In this document: in pieces, positions 1 through 8,042 of the stretch | Layout: every line of letters begins with the position of its first letter | Position numbering within the stretch: position 1 is the stretch's first letter | Assembly (NCBI GenBank): GCA_035541735.1 | Contig: DATKMS010000468.1 | Coordinates: forward strand, 1 to 36,535 | Source of the DNA: DATKMS01 sp035541735 | Lineage (GTDB): Bacteria; Desulfobacterota; Binatia; HRBIN30 | Length of the DNA: 36,535 bases | Direction of reading: 5' to 3' | The notes under the pieces: model-generated | What the model was told of the DNA's origin: nothing | What the model saw: the letters and a program-made list of their open reading frames with translations, nothing else | The model's database searches: none | Program-made: the position numbers and the translations under genes

Positions 1-345
1 GTCGTAGGTTGGTATGCCACACGCAGGGGCAGCCCCCGGATTCACGGTGTGAATGCCCGGGATGCTCCACCCCCCGCCACATCCGGCGATGTCGGGATAT
101 GCAGACTCATCAACGAACCCCTCGCGCTGTCCGTCGGCACAGCCGGTCGTACCCACTGAAAGGACCGAGATCGAAGCATCTGCGCGAGTCTCGGCTCTTG
201 CGAACGATCGGGGGATGAGCGTCGTGCTGTCGGGTAAAGCCAGCACGCCCGGAGTTGGGGTCGGCCCCACGTCGGCTCGACTGCCGATTGCGGTTAGCGT
301 CAGCGTGAGGATCAGGACTGCAGCCACCTTGCCTCGCTTGTGCAT
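1..345 (-). CDS. Secreted hypothetical protein, N-terminal part (cut by left edge)
   Basis: This gene reads leftwards from an ATG at 345 and is still open at base 1, giving 115 codons with no stop. The first ~25 residues form a classic signal peptide: a basic start (MHKRGK), a hydrophobic stretch (VAAVLILTLTLTAIG) and a small-residue cleavage region near SRAD. An AAGGGTGG-like ribosome binding site lies about 9 bases upstream. After the signal comes a Pro/Thr linker, then a Cys-containing segment (CADGQREGFVD, then PDIAGCGGGW) and CGIPTYD at the edge. From memory, this Cys/Gly pattern recurs in secreted proteins of uncultured deltaproteobacteria-like genomes. I assign no function. Export from the cytoplasm is well supported; the rest is not visible. 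Confidence 0.72.
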   Translation of the reverse strand, partial: MHKRGKVAAVLILTLTLTAIGSRADVGPTPTPGVLALPDSTTLIPRSFARAETRADASISVLSVGTTGCADGQREGFVDESAYPDIAGCGGGWSIPGIHTVNPGAAPACGIPTYD

Positions 346-1116
346 CGTTGTCACCACCCTTCAGCCGAAAAGGCTGTGTAAGAGGCCGAACCCAGTCATC
401 AGCATCAGAACGGAAGACGCGTACTTTGCAGCAGGTGTCCCCGTGCATCGCGGGTCCGTCTGTTACGAATGGAGCGCGCGTCGTCGCTCGCTTCTCGTAT
501 CCCGCTGTTTACCGGCAGTGCACCAAGCGTGCCGGAGACCAACGCGACGATTGAGCCAACGGATGCAGCGGCAGGTTTGCCATGTCTGCGAAGGATTGTG
601 GAACGGCTTCACGGTGCGCCGGAGACGTTGGCGACCGTGAGCAACCTTCAGTGATGATCATTCAACTAACGTCTGTCTCCCGTGCAGTGTGCGCTACGTA
701 GAAATACGGAGTGGAGAACGTAGGACACAGTAAGAATGCAGGTTTATTCGATGATGGTGCAGCACGTGGCGCCCGCCATCGGCTCGAGCCCAACGTGCTG
801 ATTCGTGAAAGCTGGTCACTTCGCATCCAGACCAACCTTCGCGTCCCAAGACGTTCTTACCTTTGCGAAGTGAGGCGAGACGGTCGCTTGCGCCGACGCC
901 CCCTACTGAACCGCTGGGTTACGCCGCGCCCTCTACTTTGCAGAATAGCGGCCCACGGTTCTCACCGGATCGCAAAGGAAGGCGGATGAATGAAGAGGCA
1001 GTTCCGGGCAGCGGTCGTGGGAGCCGTACTGCGTCGAGATGAGGGAACGCGAACCGGGCCCGCGGGGCTCCGCCGGCAAAGGCCTGCACAGGCAGCATCG
1101 CCCGTCGCAAGCGTAA
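346..1116. other. 771-bp stretch without a recognisable gene
   Basis: Several short frames are open here on both strands, but none has a convincing start, ribosome binding site or protein-like composition. They are rich in Arg and Ser, as expected of shadow frames in GC-rich DNA. A frame at 469-654 (+) is the least bad, at 61 codons, and could be a degraded gene remnant. The stretch also holds the upstream region of the secreted protein at 345, with a small cagcc/ggctg hairpin at 362-376. Its right part is the 3' flank of the ATPase gene ending at 1117. I see no tRNA or repeat. Confidence 0.4.
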
Positions 1117-3165
1117 TCAGAACTCGACGCGGTAGAGCCGCACCCACATGTCGGCTTCGCGCGAACTGCCCTTGCGGACGTTGAACAGCTCGCCGCCCTC
1201 CGGTGGCGTGATCGCCGTGGTGCGGCACAGGGAGGGCTTCTTCGTCAGCTCGGCGCGAAATTGCTCCGTAGCCCAGATCTGACCGGGCTCGACCTGCGGC
1301 TCGACGCGCGCCGCCCACAGCAGCGCCTCGCCGCCTTCGACGAGCGGCGGCTTGTCGCCGCGGCGGCGGATGCGCACCTCGCCGTGGTGCAAGGCGACGC
1401 GCAGGCGTGGCTGGCCCTCGGCGCTGTAGACCTCGTCGATGATCTGCCGAGCCATGCGCGCCAGCTCCACGGGGTTGTCGTGGACGACGACCACCGAGTC
1501 GCCGCCGCGCACGTCGTGGTACAGGGCTCGGAACGCAACGCTGCTCACGGCGCGCTCCAGCGCCAGGCGCACGGGACGGTCCGTCCCGCGGCGGATCATG
1601 TCGCCGAAGTCGTCGAGGTCGCCGGTGAGGACACAGAGATCCTCGACCTCCTGATCGTCATCGGCGGCGTCGGCGTCGCGCCACGGGCGTTCGTAGCCCA
1701 CGATGTTCATCCGGTCGACGCGCTCGATGTAGCTCGGGTTGAGGTGGCTGATGACGTTGGAGAGCACCGGGTGTACGACGTAGTGCGGTGCTTGGGGCAA
1801 TACGCCGTCGGTGTCCAGCGTCCCTTCGCCAGGACGCAGAAAGCGCTGGATGCGGCGACCGCGGACGCGATCGTGGTGGACGTAGCCGAGCAGGCCGCTC
1901 TTGTACAGGGCGCAGAAGGCATGCTCCTCGGTGCCCGCCACGATCTCAGGGGCGTGCTCGCGGAACAGCGTCTCAACCTCGTCGCGGCTCAAGATGCGCC
2001 CCGGCAGACGGCGCAGAATCCCCTCGATATCGATATCGCCGAGATACGGCGCGATCTCCTGCAGGTACTCGTGCGCGATCTCGGTGGCAGCGCCGTCGAC
2101 GGCTTCCTTGATACGTGCTTCGGCACGCCGCTCGGTGGGCGGGATCGAGGAGAGCCGCTGTCCGATGGTCATCAAGTCGCGCGGACGCAGCAGCGTGTGG
2201 CGACACAGATAGTCGAACGCGTCCTCGCTTTCGCGGGTGTAGGTATGGGACACGTGGGCGGTGCCGAGAAAGGCCTCGATCGGATCGCCCTTCAGCAGCT
2301 CCGGCCGCACCAACCGCTGCGCCGACTCGCGGCGGACGTTGTTGACGAAGATCTCCCGCAGGCTGTCTGGCGAATAGAGGATGTCGACCGCGCAGCCGCG
2401 ATACTGCTGCCACATGGCGGTGCTGTGGCGCAGGCGCGAGTATGCCTCCTTGCGCACCGCGGCGAACACCTTGACGTGGTGGTTGATCCGCCGCAGTTGA
2501 TAGGCAATCTCCACCAATCCGAGCTGCGCATAGTACCAGATGCCCGGCGACACCTCGCCGACCGCACTGGCCCGGCTGCTGAGGTTCTCGATGTGCTTGT
2601 TGAAGTACTCGTCGATGCCGTCGATGAAGATCGCCACCGGCATCTTCACCGCGCGCAGGCGTGGCACGAGGTGACCGTCGGTGTCGTTGGCGCAGCGCTG
2701 CAGGTCGCCCGGCGTGAGATCGAGCAGGCGCACGAAGTGGTCGATCACGCTCTGCAGGTGCTCGTCGGCGATGAGCGTCTTGAGCTTCGGGCTAACGTCG
2801 AGGCCGTCGGTTGCGCCGAGCCGTTTGAGAACCGCAACGGCGACCGCCGTCAACCAGACCTTCGACCACCACAACGACGAGCCACCGAAGAGCCGCACCG
2901 TTTCCTGGCTGAAGACCTTGTCGCCGATGGGCTTGTCCAGGAGGTTGCCGTCCGGCAGGCAGATGGCGCGGCCATCGCGCTGATAGAGGACGCGCTTGGC
3001 TTTGAGGAGCAGTGTCTTTCCAAACCCCTTGGTGCCGATCACCACGAACTTGTCGTCGCGATCCTGGCTGAGAAAGTCATCGATCTCCGGGGTGCGGTGC
3101 AGCAACGACTCGTCAAAGTCCTCGGTGACACGAATGTCGTCGGCGTCGACGGTCCAGGCTTTCAT
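1117..3165 (-). CDS. P-loop ATPase fused to a nucleotide-cyclase-like domain
   Basis: The protein has 682 residues. It carries a Walker A motif GTKGFGKT at residues 44-51 and a Walker B strand VAIFIDGIDEYF at 177-188. A helical and winged-helix-like middle follows (about 250-480), as in STAND/KAP-type or Sll1717-like ATPases. Residues 510-640 resemble a class III adenylate/guanylate cyclase: TGDLDDFGDM (first metal Asp, 516), GGDSVVVV (second metal Asp, 556), RVALHHGEV (589-597) and ALLWAARVEP (614-623). The Asn that normally sits in NxAAR is Leu here, while the Arg is kept, so the domain may bind rather than cyclise a nucleotide. A soluble signalling or stress-response ATPase is likely. It stands alone on its strand and is divergent from the ATP-grasp unit. 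The ATPase call is firm; the cyclase homology is read by eye. Confidence 0.8.
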   Translation of the reverse strand: MKAWTVDADDIRVTEDFDESLLHRTPEIDDFLSQDRDDKFVVIGTKGFGKTLLLKAKRVLYQRDGRAICLPDGNLLDKPIGDKVFSQETVRLFGGSSLWWSKVWLTAVAVAVLKRLGATDGLDVSPKLKTLIADEHLQSVIDHFVRLLDLTPGDLQRCANDTDGHLVPRLRAVKMPVAIFIDGIDEYFNKHIENLSSRASAVGEVSPGIWYYAQLGLVEIAYQLRRINHHVKVFAAVRKEAYSRLRHSTAMWQQYRGCAVDILYSPDSLREIFVNNVRRESAQRLVRPELLKGDPIEAFLGTAHVSHTYTRESEDAFDYLCRHTLLRPRDLMTIGQRLSSIPPTERRAEARIKEAVDGAATEIAHEYLQEIAPYLGDIDIEGILRRLPGRILSRDEVETLFREHAPEIVAGTEEHAFCALYKSGLLGYVHHDRVRGRRIQRFLRPGEGTLDTDGVLPQAPHYVVHPVLSNVISHLNPSYIERVDRMNIVGYERPWRDADAADDDQEVEDLCVLTGDLDDFGDMIRRGTDRPVRLALERAVSSVAFRALYHDVRGGDSVVVVHDNPVELARMARQIIDEVYSAEGQPRLRVALHHGEVRIRRRGDKPPLVEGGEALLWAARVEPQVEPGQIWATEQFRAELTKKPSLCRTTAITPPEGGELFNVRKGSSREADMWVRLYRVEF

Positions 3166-3545
3166 GATCTGTGCGGCGGCCGTTCGGCAGGGGACAAACC
3201 AGAACGGCCCGGATGCTTCGGAGTAAATGAGGGCGGCGATCCTGTCAAGATGGGACGCTCGAATGCGGCACTCGGATCATCGGCACAACGCCGTAGCACG
3301 TGTCCGGGCGTTGTGATCATCACTCCATGGGTAAGCATAGACGGACCCGCGCCGCGAGGTGGCCGCGACCGGCCAGCGAACCGCGCCGCTTGATCGATGG
3401 GGATGAGCCGTCACAAAGCAGCACGTTTTCCACTTGCCAAGACAGCAGAGGTACGGTAGTTGCGTCGCAAACGCGAGGCAACTGCACAACATTTACCGGT
3501 CGGGAGGATCGAACCACCACTCCTGATCACTGAGGGGATGCGCCT
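3166..3545. promoter_or_regulatory. Divergent intergenic region with two hairpins
   Basis: This 380-bp gap separates the ATPase gene (leftwards) from the coiled-coil/ATP-grasp unit (rightwards), so it should hold both promoters. Two inverted repeats are visible. One is cacaacgcc at 3284-3292 with ggcgttgtg at 3307-3315. The other is agttgcgtcgc at 3458-3468 with gcgaggcaact at 3473-3483 (10 of 11 paired, 4-base loop). The second lies 63 bases before the ATG at 3546 and could be an operator or a leader hairpin. I could not pick a convincing -35/-10 pair. Confidence 0.4.
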
Positions 3546-4067
3546 ATGGCCGAGAAGCCGTTCAGGGAGAAACAGCGCGCTGCTGCAGCGAAGGGGGTAG
3601 GAGCCAAGAGTGTCGCGGCCGACAAGGATGACTTCCAGGATAAGGTCCATCAGGAGCTCGGCCAACTCAAAGAGCGCGTCGATTATTTCAAGCAGAAGGT
3701 CGAGAACCCCAAGCCGGAAAAGGACGAGGGCGCAGACAAGTATGCTGCCGACAAGTACCGCGTGGACCATAAGGCGCAAAAGCACGAAAAACTCGAGAAG
3801 GAGCGCAAGGACTTCGTCAAGGAAGGCGTGAAGGATTACGATGTCTTCACGCCGCCGGGTCCGGAAATACCCCCCGTCGGGGTGTCCACTGCGGAAGCCC
3901 AGATCCTGGCGCGTATCGCGGTCTTGGAGGAGGCGGTCGGCAAGCTCGAGCACTTCATCAAGGGAGAGACCCGGCCTGACCTGAGCCGCGGGGCTCTCAA
4001 GGATGAGCCCGAATCCCGGGCTGAACCCGTCACGACGGGGCCGTCGCGCCGCAGGCGCCGCCGATAA
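3546..4067 (+). CDS. Highly charged Lys/Glu-rich coiled-coil protein, candidate ATP-grasp substrate
   Basis: The protein has 173 residues and no recognised family. Residues 1-100 are almost entirely Lys, Glu, Asp, Gln and Ala (for example KHEKLEKERKDFVKEG), predicting a long charged helix or coiled coil. A short Pro-rich linker follows (about 104-114), then a second amphipathic helix with heptad-like spacing (ILARIAVLEEAVGKLEHFI, about 121-139). The tail contains RPDLSRGAL and ends in six arginines. The start is supported by GAGGGG nine bases upstream. It is the first gene of a three-gene unit, 29 bases before the degenerate ATP-grasp gene. The context suggests it is the substrate or scaffold of the ligase encoded downstream. 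From memory, Lys/Glu/Pro/His-rich proteins beside RimK-like ligases occur in cyanobacteria and proteobacteria. The function is inferred only. Confidence 0.72.
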   Translation: MAEKPFREKQRAAAAKGVGAKSVAADKDDFQDKVHQELGQLKERVDYFKQKVENPKPEKDEGADKYAADKYRVDHKAQKHEKLEKERKDFVKEGVKDYDVFTPPGPEIPPVGVSTAEAQILARIAVLEEAVGKLEHFIKGETRPDLSRGALKDEPESRAEPVTTGPSRRRRRR

Positions 4068-4096
4068 CGCGAGGATCGGCCGGCCCGCTCGGACCG

Positions 4097-4849
4097 ATGG
4101 CCGCGATGTACCTCGTCCTTTGTCACGACTACGACGAGTGCGCCCGGTGGGCTTATCGCCAGCTGCTTGCGGCGGGACTGGCTCCGCTCGAAATCATCAC
4201 GTCGAGCGATCTCGCCGCCGCTTGCCGATGGGATCATCGGCTTGGGCAGGACGGCGTTCAGCTCGAAGTCGAGCTCGCCGACCGACGAGTCGTGCGCGGC
4301 AGTGAAGTGCGCGGCGTCCTGAACCGGCTCATGGAGGCGCCGCGGGACATCGTAGATCGCGCGGAAACAGCCGACCGCGAGTACGCGGGCGCGGAAATGG
4401 CAGCCTTCTATCTGAGCTGGATCGCCGGCCTCCGAAACCCGATCAACTCTCCGACGCCGATGGGTCTATGCGGGGCCTTCAGGCATGTCTCGGCGTGGGC
4501 GGTGCTCGCTGCACAGGCAGGGTTTGCGGTTCCCGGTTACCGGCAGTCGCACCGCGATCGTCCCGCATCCGGGTACGCATCGATGGCGCCGGCAGGCGTG
4601 CAGCTGAGCACGGTTATCGTGCTCCGCGGACAGACCTATGGGTCATCCGGATCGCCGCTGCCGCACGAGGTGGCGCGGCGATGCCGGCGGCTCGCCCACA
4701 TGAGCGGAACCGATTTGCTTGGAATCGATCTGTTTGATTCCGAAGAGGGGTGGGAATTTGCCTACGCCACGCCGTGGCCAAACCTGATAGCCGGCGGCGC
4801 CGGCCTGATCGACGGCCTGATGCAGGCGCTGCGCGGCGAGCCCACATGA
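4097..4849 (+). CDS. Degenerate ATP-grasp-like partner protein
   Basis: The protein has 250 residues. Its N-terminal half reads like the pre-ATP-grasp domain of RimK/MvdD-type ligases: an opening strand (MYLVLCHDYD), VLNRLMEAP around residues 75-83, AFYLSWIAGL and NPINSPTPMGLCG around 105-125. The C-terminal third echoes the last ATP-grasp strands, with LLGIDLF around 207-213, but where a true ligase has Glu-x-Asn it has Ala-Thr-Pro (YATPWPNL). The Lys-bearing ATP-binding strand is not recognisable. It therefore looks like a catalytically dead paralogue that may form a complex with the intact ligase. Its stop overlaps the next start (ATGA at 4846-4849), which implies translational coupling. 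ATG 4106 is an alternative start. Confidence 0.7.
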   Translation: MAAMYLVLCHDYDECARWAYRQLLAAGLAPLEIITSSDLAAACRWDHRLGQDGVQLEVELADRRVVRGSEVRGVLNRLMEAPRDIVDRAETADREYAGAEMAAFYLSWIAGLRNPINSPTPMGLCGAFRHVSAWAVLAAQAGFAVPGYRQSHRDRPASGYASMAPAGVQLSTVIVLRGQTYGSSGSPLPHEVARRCRRLAHMSGTDLLGIDLFDSEEGWEFAYATPWPNLIAGGAGLIDGLMQALRGEPT

Positions 4850-5781
4850 TCCTGCTATGCGGCATTCCCTCCGAAACCCCATTGCGCCTCATCGCTGAAA
4901 GGCTGCAGGCCGCAAGAGCGCGCTTCGTGGTGTTCAATCAGCGGCACTTCGCCGATTGCCAGATCGAACTGGAAATCTCCGGTGGCGCGGTGCGCGGCAA
5001 TTTCAGAATCGATGGCAGAGATCACCCGCTCGAGCAGTTCCGCGCCGTCTATCTCCGATTGATGGATCACCGTTGTCTGCCCGAGCTAGACGGGCAACCT
5101 GAAGACGCACCGATGCGCCAGCATTGCGCCGGGTTGCACGAAACGATGCTGCGATGGGCGGACGTCGCCCCGGCGTGCGTCGTAAACCGTTCAGCCCCCT
5201 CCGCAACAAATATCTCCAAGCCGTACCAGGCGCAGATCATCCGCAGGCATGGCTTCCTCGTTCCGGAGACGCTCATTACCAGCCACCCCGAGGCCGTGCG
5301 GGCATTCCAGGCCAGGCACGGGCGGGTTGTCTACAAGTCGATCAGTGCTATCCGTTCGATCGTGCAGCCCCTGGAAGAAGCCGATCTCGCTCGACTGGAG
5401 CGCATCCGCTGGTGTCCGACCCAGTTTCAGGCCTACGTCGACGGTACCGACCTGCGCGTGCACGTGGCAGGCGACCAGGTGTATGCGACCGCGGTGAGCA
5501 GTGCAGCTACGGATTATCGCTACGCACTTCAGCAAACCGGCCAGCCGGCGCAACTGCGCGAGGTCGAGCTGTCGGCCGAATTGGCCGAGCGATGCGTAGG
5601 CCTGACTAGGACGCTCGGGATGGAGCTGTCGGGGATAGACCTCAAGGTCACGCCGGAGGACGAAGTCTACTGCTTCGAGGTGAATCCGACCCCCGCGTTC
5701 AGTTACTACGAGTTGAGCACCGGACAAGCCATATCGGGCGGCATCGCGCGCCGCCTGATGGATGCGTCCTCATCGCGATGA
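4846..5781 (+). CDS. RimK/MvdD-like ATP-grasp ligase
   Basis: The protein has 311 residues. ATP-grasp ligases join a carboxylate to an amine or thiol through an acyl-phosphate. Visible here are an N-terminal Rossmann-like domain (MILLCGIPSE), VVNRSAPSATNISKPYQAQI before the ATP-grasp fold, the nucleotide-binding Lys strand RVVYKSISAI, QFQAYVDGTDLRVHVAGDQVYA, and the metal-binding end SGIDLKVTPEDEVYCFEVNP (Asp, Glu and Asn all kept). After it, SYYELSTGQAISGGIARRL matches the usual C-terminal helix. The active site looks complete. I chose ATG 4846 over an upstream in-frame ATG at 4750 because it overlaps the preceding stop (ATGA) and begins exactly at the domain. Likely job: modifying the Lys/Glu-rich protein encoded at 3546, as RimK modifies S6 or MvdD a precursor peptide. 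The substrate is inferred. Confidence 0.85.
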   Translation: MILLCGIPSETPLRLIAERLQAARARFVVFNQRHFADCQIELEISGGAVRGNFRIDGRDHPLEQFRAVYLRLMDHRCLPELDGQPEDAPMRQHCAGLHETMLRWADVAPACVVNRSAPSATNISKPYQAQIIRRHGFLVPETLITSHPEAVRAFQARHGRVVYKSISAIRSIVQPLEEADLARLERIRWCPTQFQAYVDGTDLRVHVAGDQVYATAVSSAATDYRYALQQTGQPAQLREVELSAELAERCVGLTRTLGMELSGIDLKVTPEDEVYCFEVNPTPAFSYYELSTGQAISGGIARRLMDASSSR

Positions 5782-6182
5782 CGCCTGCGGTACCCGGGCG
5801 AGAGACGGCGGCTACAACCGCTGGCGGTCACAGGTTCCAGCCACTGTGAGGCCATGCACGGATTTCTTTCGCACCACTTGAACACGGTGGGAAAGCGCGT
5901 CTACGCGGCCATCTTCCTTGTCGCAATTCTCCATCCATGCCACGTGTGCCTCAATCATTCGTGGAGCGTACAAGGGTTTGCGCTTCACTTTGGTTTGTTG
6001 TCCGCGTCGCTGCAAAGCGCATGGCTGATTCATCGCGCCGCATGTTCGGCGAACTATCGGCTGGACTCGACACGGCAGGACACAGGCGAAATCACGTGAG
6101 ACCGGCGGACGACGACCGCGAACAATCACGTGGAAGCCAGCTGCCGAGCGCAATAGCCCCTGCCAACCTATCGAACAACGAG
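5782..6182. other. 401-bp gap between the ATP-grasp unit and tRNA-Leu
   Basis: No supported gene. A frame at 5854-6099 (+) could encode an 81-residue hydrophobic peptide, but its composition and weak upstream signal do not convince me. It may be a gene remnant. There is no clear terminator hairpin after the ligase gene. Confidence 0.4.
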
Positions 6183-6267
6183 TGCCGGGGACGGGGATCG
6201 AACCCGTACGGGGGAAACCCCCACAGGATTTTAAGTCCTGTGTGTCTGCCAGTTCCACCACCCCGGC
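6183..6267 (-). tRNA. tRNA-Leu (UAA)
   Basis: The 85-nt gene reads leftwards. The acceptor stem is GCCGGGG (6261-6267) with CCCCGGC (6184-6190), and the discriminator base is A. The anticodon arm has CAGGACT-TAA-AATCCTG, giving anticodon UAA. A long variable arm (GGGGGTTTCCCCC) marks a class II tRNA, as expected for leucine. The T arm has the GGTTCGATCC pattern. No CCA is encoded. Confidence 0.95.
6250..6265. repeat. Short direct repeat within tRNA-Leu (partner at 8373-8388)
   Basis: The 16-base word caRttccaccaccccg occurs inside tRNA-Leu (D-arm and acceptor side) and again at 8373-8388 with one mismatch. The two copies bracket the small-gene island. This could be an old attachment-site pair, but no integrase is present and the word is low in complexity. 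Confidence 0.3.
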
Positions 6268-6543
6268 CCGTAGGACAAATCAAGAGCGTCAGCCAACCGG
6301 CCGTCGCATGTAGCTAGTGCTACCATACCCCCACCATGGTCGCCATCGTGCATAAAGTTGGGGGCACTCCATTGGCCGGCACTCACTACTTATCGGAGGA
6401 AGCCGTGGTGCCCCATTTAGCACCACGCGCCGATGACGCGCGGTCCAGACGCATCCGAGAACCAACGCATCCACGAGGATCTCAATCGGTTCCCAGATTC
6501 CTGCGGACACCGAGCGAAGGCGCGCTGGGAACTCAAAAAGTCT

Positions 6544-6906
6544 TCAACGTCGTACGTCCGCGCGGCGCTGCTGCTGATACCACTCCGCCAGGGTGCTTCT
6601 GACGGCGCTGCTATCGAGGCTCAGGACGTCACAGACGTACTCGAAGGACAAAAAGACCGTAGCGTCCGAGGACCATTCCTTCTCAGCGTCTCCCATAATC
6701 CACGTTTCCGCCTCGCGGAACAGCCGTCGTCCGTGCCTGTCACCAGCAAGCGCGTATGTCTGAAAGCACTTGATGGCGTCTTGCAGCACGGCCATCAGCA
6801 GTTGGAACTCACCCTTCTTCGAGGGGCTCCGAACGGTGTCGAAGAACTGTGCCGGCAGAAGAGCATCGGGCAGCATGAGCCGGTTCTTGGGTAGACGTTT
6901 TCGCAT
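6544..6906 (-). CDS. Small conserved hypothetical protein
   Basis: The protein has 120 residues, starting at ATG 6906 with GGAG about 12 bases upstream. A longer in-frame extension to 7197 is Ser/Arg-rich nonsense and was dropped. The N-terminus is basic (MRKRLPKNRLMLPDALLPAQFF). The core is AIKCFQTYALAGDRHGRRLFREAETWIMGD, then FLSFEYVCDVLSLDSSAVRSTLAEW. From memory this EAExWI...FxxVCxxLxLDxxxxRxxLxxW pattern is a small domain common in deltaproteobacterial accessory regions, with no assigned function. The ending suggests a short helical, possibly DNA-binding, module. It lies in a run of leftward small genes next to tRNA-Leu. Confidence 0.7.
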   Translation of the reverse strand: MRKRLPKNRLMLPDALLPAQFFDTVRSPSKKGEFQLLMAVLQDAIKCFQTYALAGDRHGRRLFREAETWIMGDAEKEWSSDATVFLSFEYVCDVLSLDSSAVRSTLAEWYQQQRRADVRR

Positions 6907-6949
6907 CCACGGATTCTCCGGGTGACTGGCGCAGCCAGCACGCCCTGAC

Positions 6950-7606
6950 TCACCGCCGCGACGGTGGTGTCGGGGCAACTGCCCCTGGCGGGCGCAACCT
7001 CGTCGGCACCAACTCGCTGCCGTTGCCCGCAATGATCTCCGCCAGCACCAGGAAGAACTCGCCAGCCCGCTCGTGCGCGCGAAATCGCCGCCGTGCGTTG
7101 TCCATTGTCGGGCTGAACAGCGGCCGCCATCCCTCGTCCGTGAGGGCTTCCCAGGCGTGCCAGCCCCACCCATCGTTGAACTGCTCGACGGCGACACGGA
7201 ACTTGTCCGTCGTCATCCAATGCGTCATCCGTCTACGTCCGGCTTCACGGAACGCACGGTTCCCGTGGAGGCTCACACAAGGCTCAGGTGGGGAGGCCGT
7301 CGTGCTTCCCGCGTGTGAGCCGGAGACGTTACGGATATTCGGGCGATCTATCTTGCACACTGCCGCGTGGCACAGTGCAACTCTCCCAAACGCCGGCACC
7401 GCGCCCGAGCCTCCGTCCAGTGGAGAATCCACTTTGAGGTCTCTTCCCTCGTTATAGACTTCCGCCACCAATTCACCGACCACTATCGCCGCAGCGTCCT
7501 CGGTCAGTCCCAGGCTACGCGCGGCGTCGAAGATACGCCGAGCGGACCAGTCGGGCAGGCCGGTGTCGAGCACGATGATGCCGGCCGCAAGATTGTGCGC
7601 GTCCAT
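6950..7606 (-). CDS. Hypothetical protein, possibly two genes or a broken gene
   Basis: The frame has 218 codons from ATG 7606, which has a strong AAGGAG eight bases upstream. Residues 1-70 look like real protein (GIIVLDTGLPDWSARRIFDAARSLGLTEDAAAIVVGELVAEVYNEG). Residues about 75-125 look non-coding in character (Cys, Ser, Arg and Pro rich). Residues from about 131 (MTTDKFRVAVEQFNDGWGWHAWEALTDEGW) look real again. Either this is one protein with a disordered middle, or two small genes, the second starting at ATG 7228 or 7216 without a good ribosome binding site. A past frameshift or deletion is also possible. I do not recognise either half. Confidence 0.5.
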   Translation of the reverse strand: MDAHNLAAGIIVLDTGLPDWSARRIFDAARSLGLTEDAAAIVVGELVAEVYNEGRDLKVDSPLDGGSGAVPAFGRVALCHAAVCKIDRPNIRNVSGSHAGSTTASPPEPCVSLHGNRAFREAGRRRMTHWMTTDKFRVAVEQFNDGWGWHAWEALTDEGWRPLFSPTMDNARRRFRAHERAGEFFLVLAEIIAGNGSELVPTRLRPPGAVAPTPPSRR

Positions 7607-7694
7607 GTGCGCTTGCTCCTTCCATCCCGTCGCGTCGTGACGGGGATGACCCCAGAGACACCCAGTCCTGACAACAACCGATCGATTGCGAAGA

Positions 7695-8042
7695 CTAGTG
7701 TTGGTCGGAGGAGGGAGAGCTGTAACTCCGCGCCAGCGGGAGCCTGAGCCGTCGTACCCGGAGGGCATGACGCGGGGCTCGGTGTGTCTTGAGCACGAGC
7801 AGCAAGGTGTCCGCACCCAGCCTTGGCAGAAGAGACCGAGTCTCGCCCTCAACCGGCGGCTGCGAGCCTACCCTCGTGTGGTCCGCGGGTCTCGACAGCA
7901 AGCTCATCCGCGCCAGCCCGAGATGCGGGCAGAGACGTCCCACGGGGCGCGCCACGGGACGTACCGTGGCTACGAAGATCATCACCGTGAGCACAACCAC
8001 CGCGCTCAGCTTCCCGCGCCACGAGTCAACTGTATGCGTCAT
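7695..8042 (-). CDS. Small putative membrane-anchored or exported protein
   Basis: The frame has 115 residues from ATG 8042, with GGAG about 10 bases upstream. The start MTHTVDSWRGK is followed by one hydrophobic segment (LSAVVVLTVMIFVATV, about residues 12-27), so it could be a signal anchor. The rest is Arg/Leu-rich, without a recognised domain (GETRSLLPRLGADTLLLVLKTH). The frame stays open upstream to 8315, but that part has no protein character. It lies in the same direction as the two preceding small genes. Existence is moderately supported; function unknown. Confidence 0.42.
   Translation of the reverse strand: MTHTVDSWRGKLSAVVVLTVMIFVATVRPVARPVGRLCPHLGLARMSLLSRPADHTRVGSQPPVEGETRSLLPRLGADTLLLVLKTHRAPRHALRVRRLRLPLARSYSSPSSDQH

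Noticed and set aside
1261..3393. 710-codon open frame on the plus strand
   Set aside because: It lies opposite the P-loop ATPase gene; its residues are the Val/Asp/Leu-rich pattern of an antisense frame and carry no motif, while the minus strand has Walker motifs.
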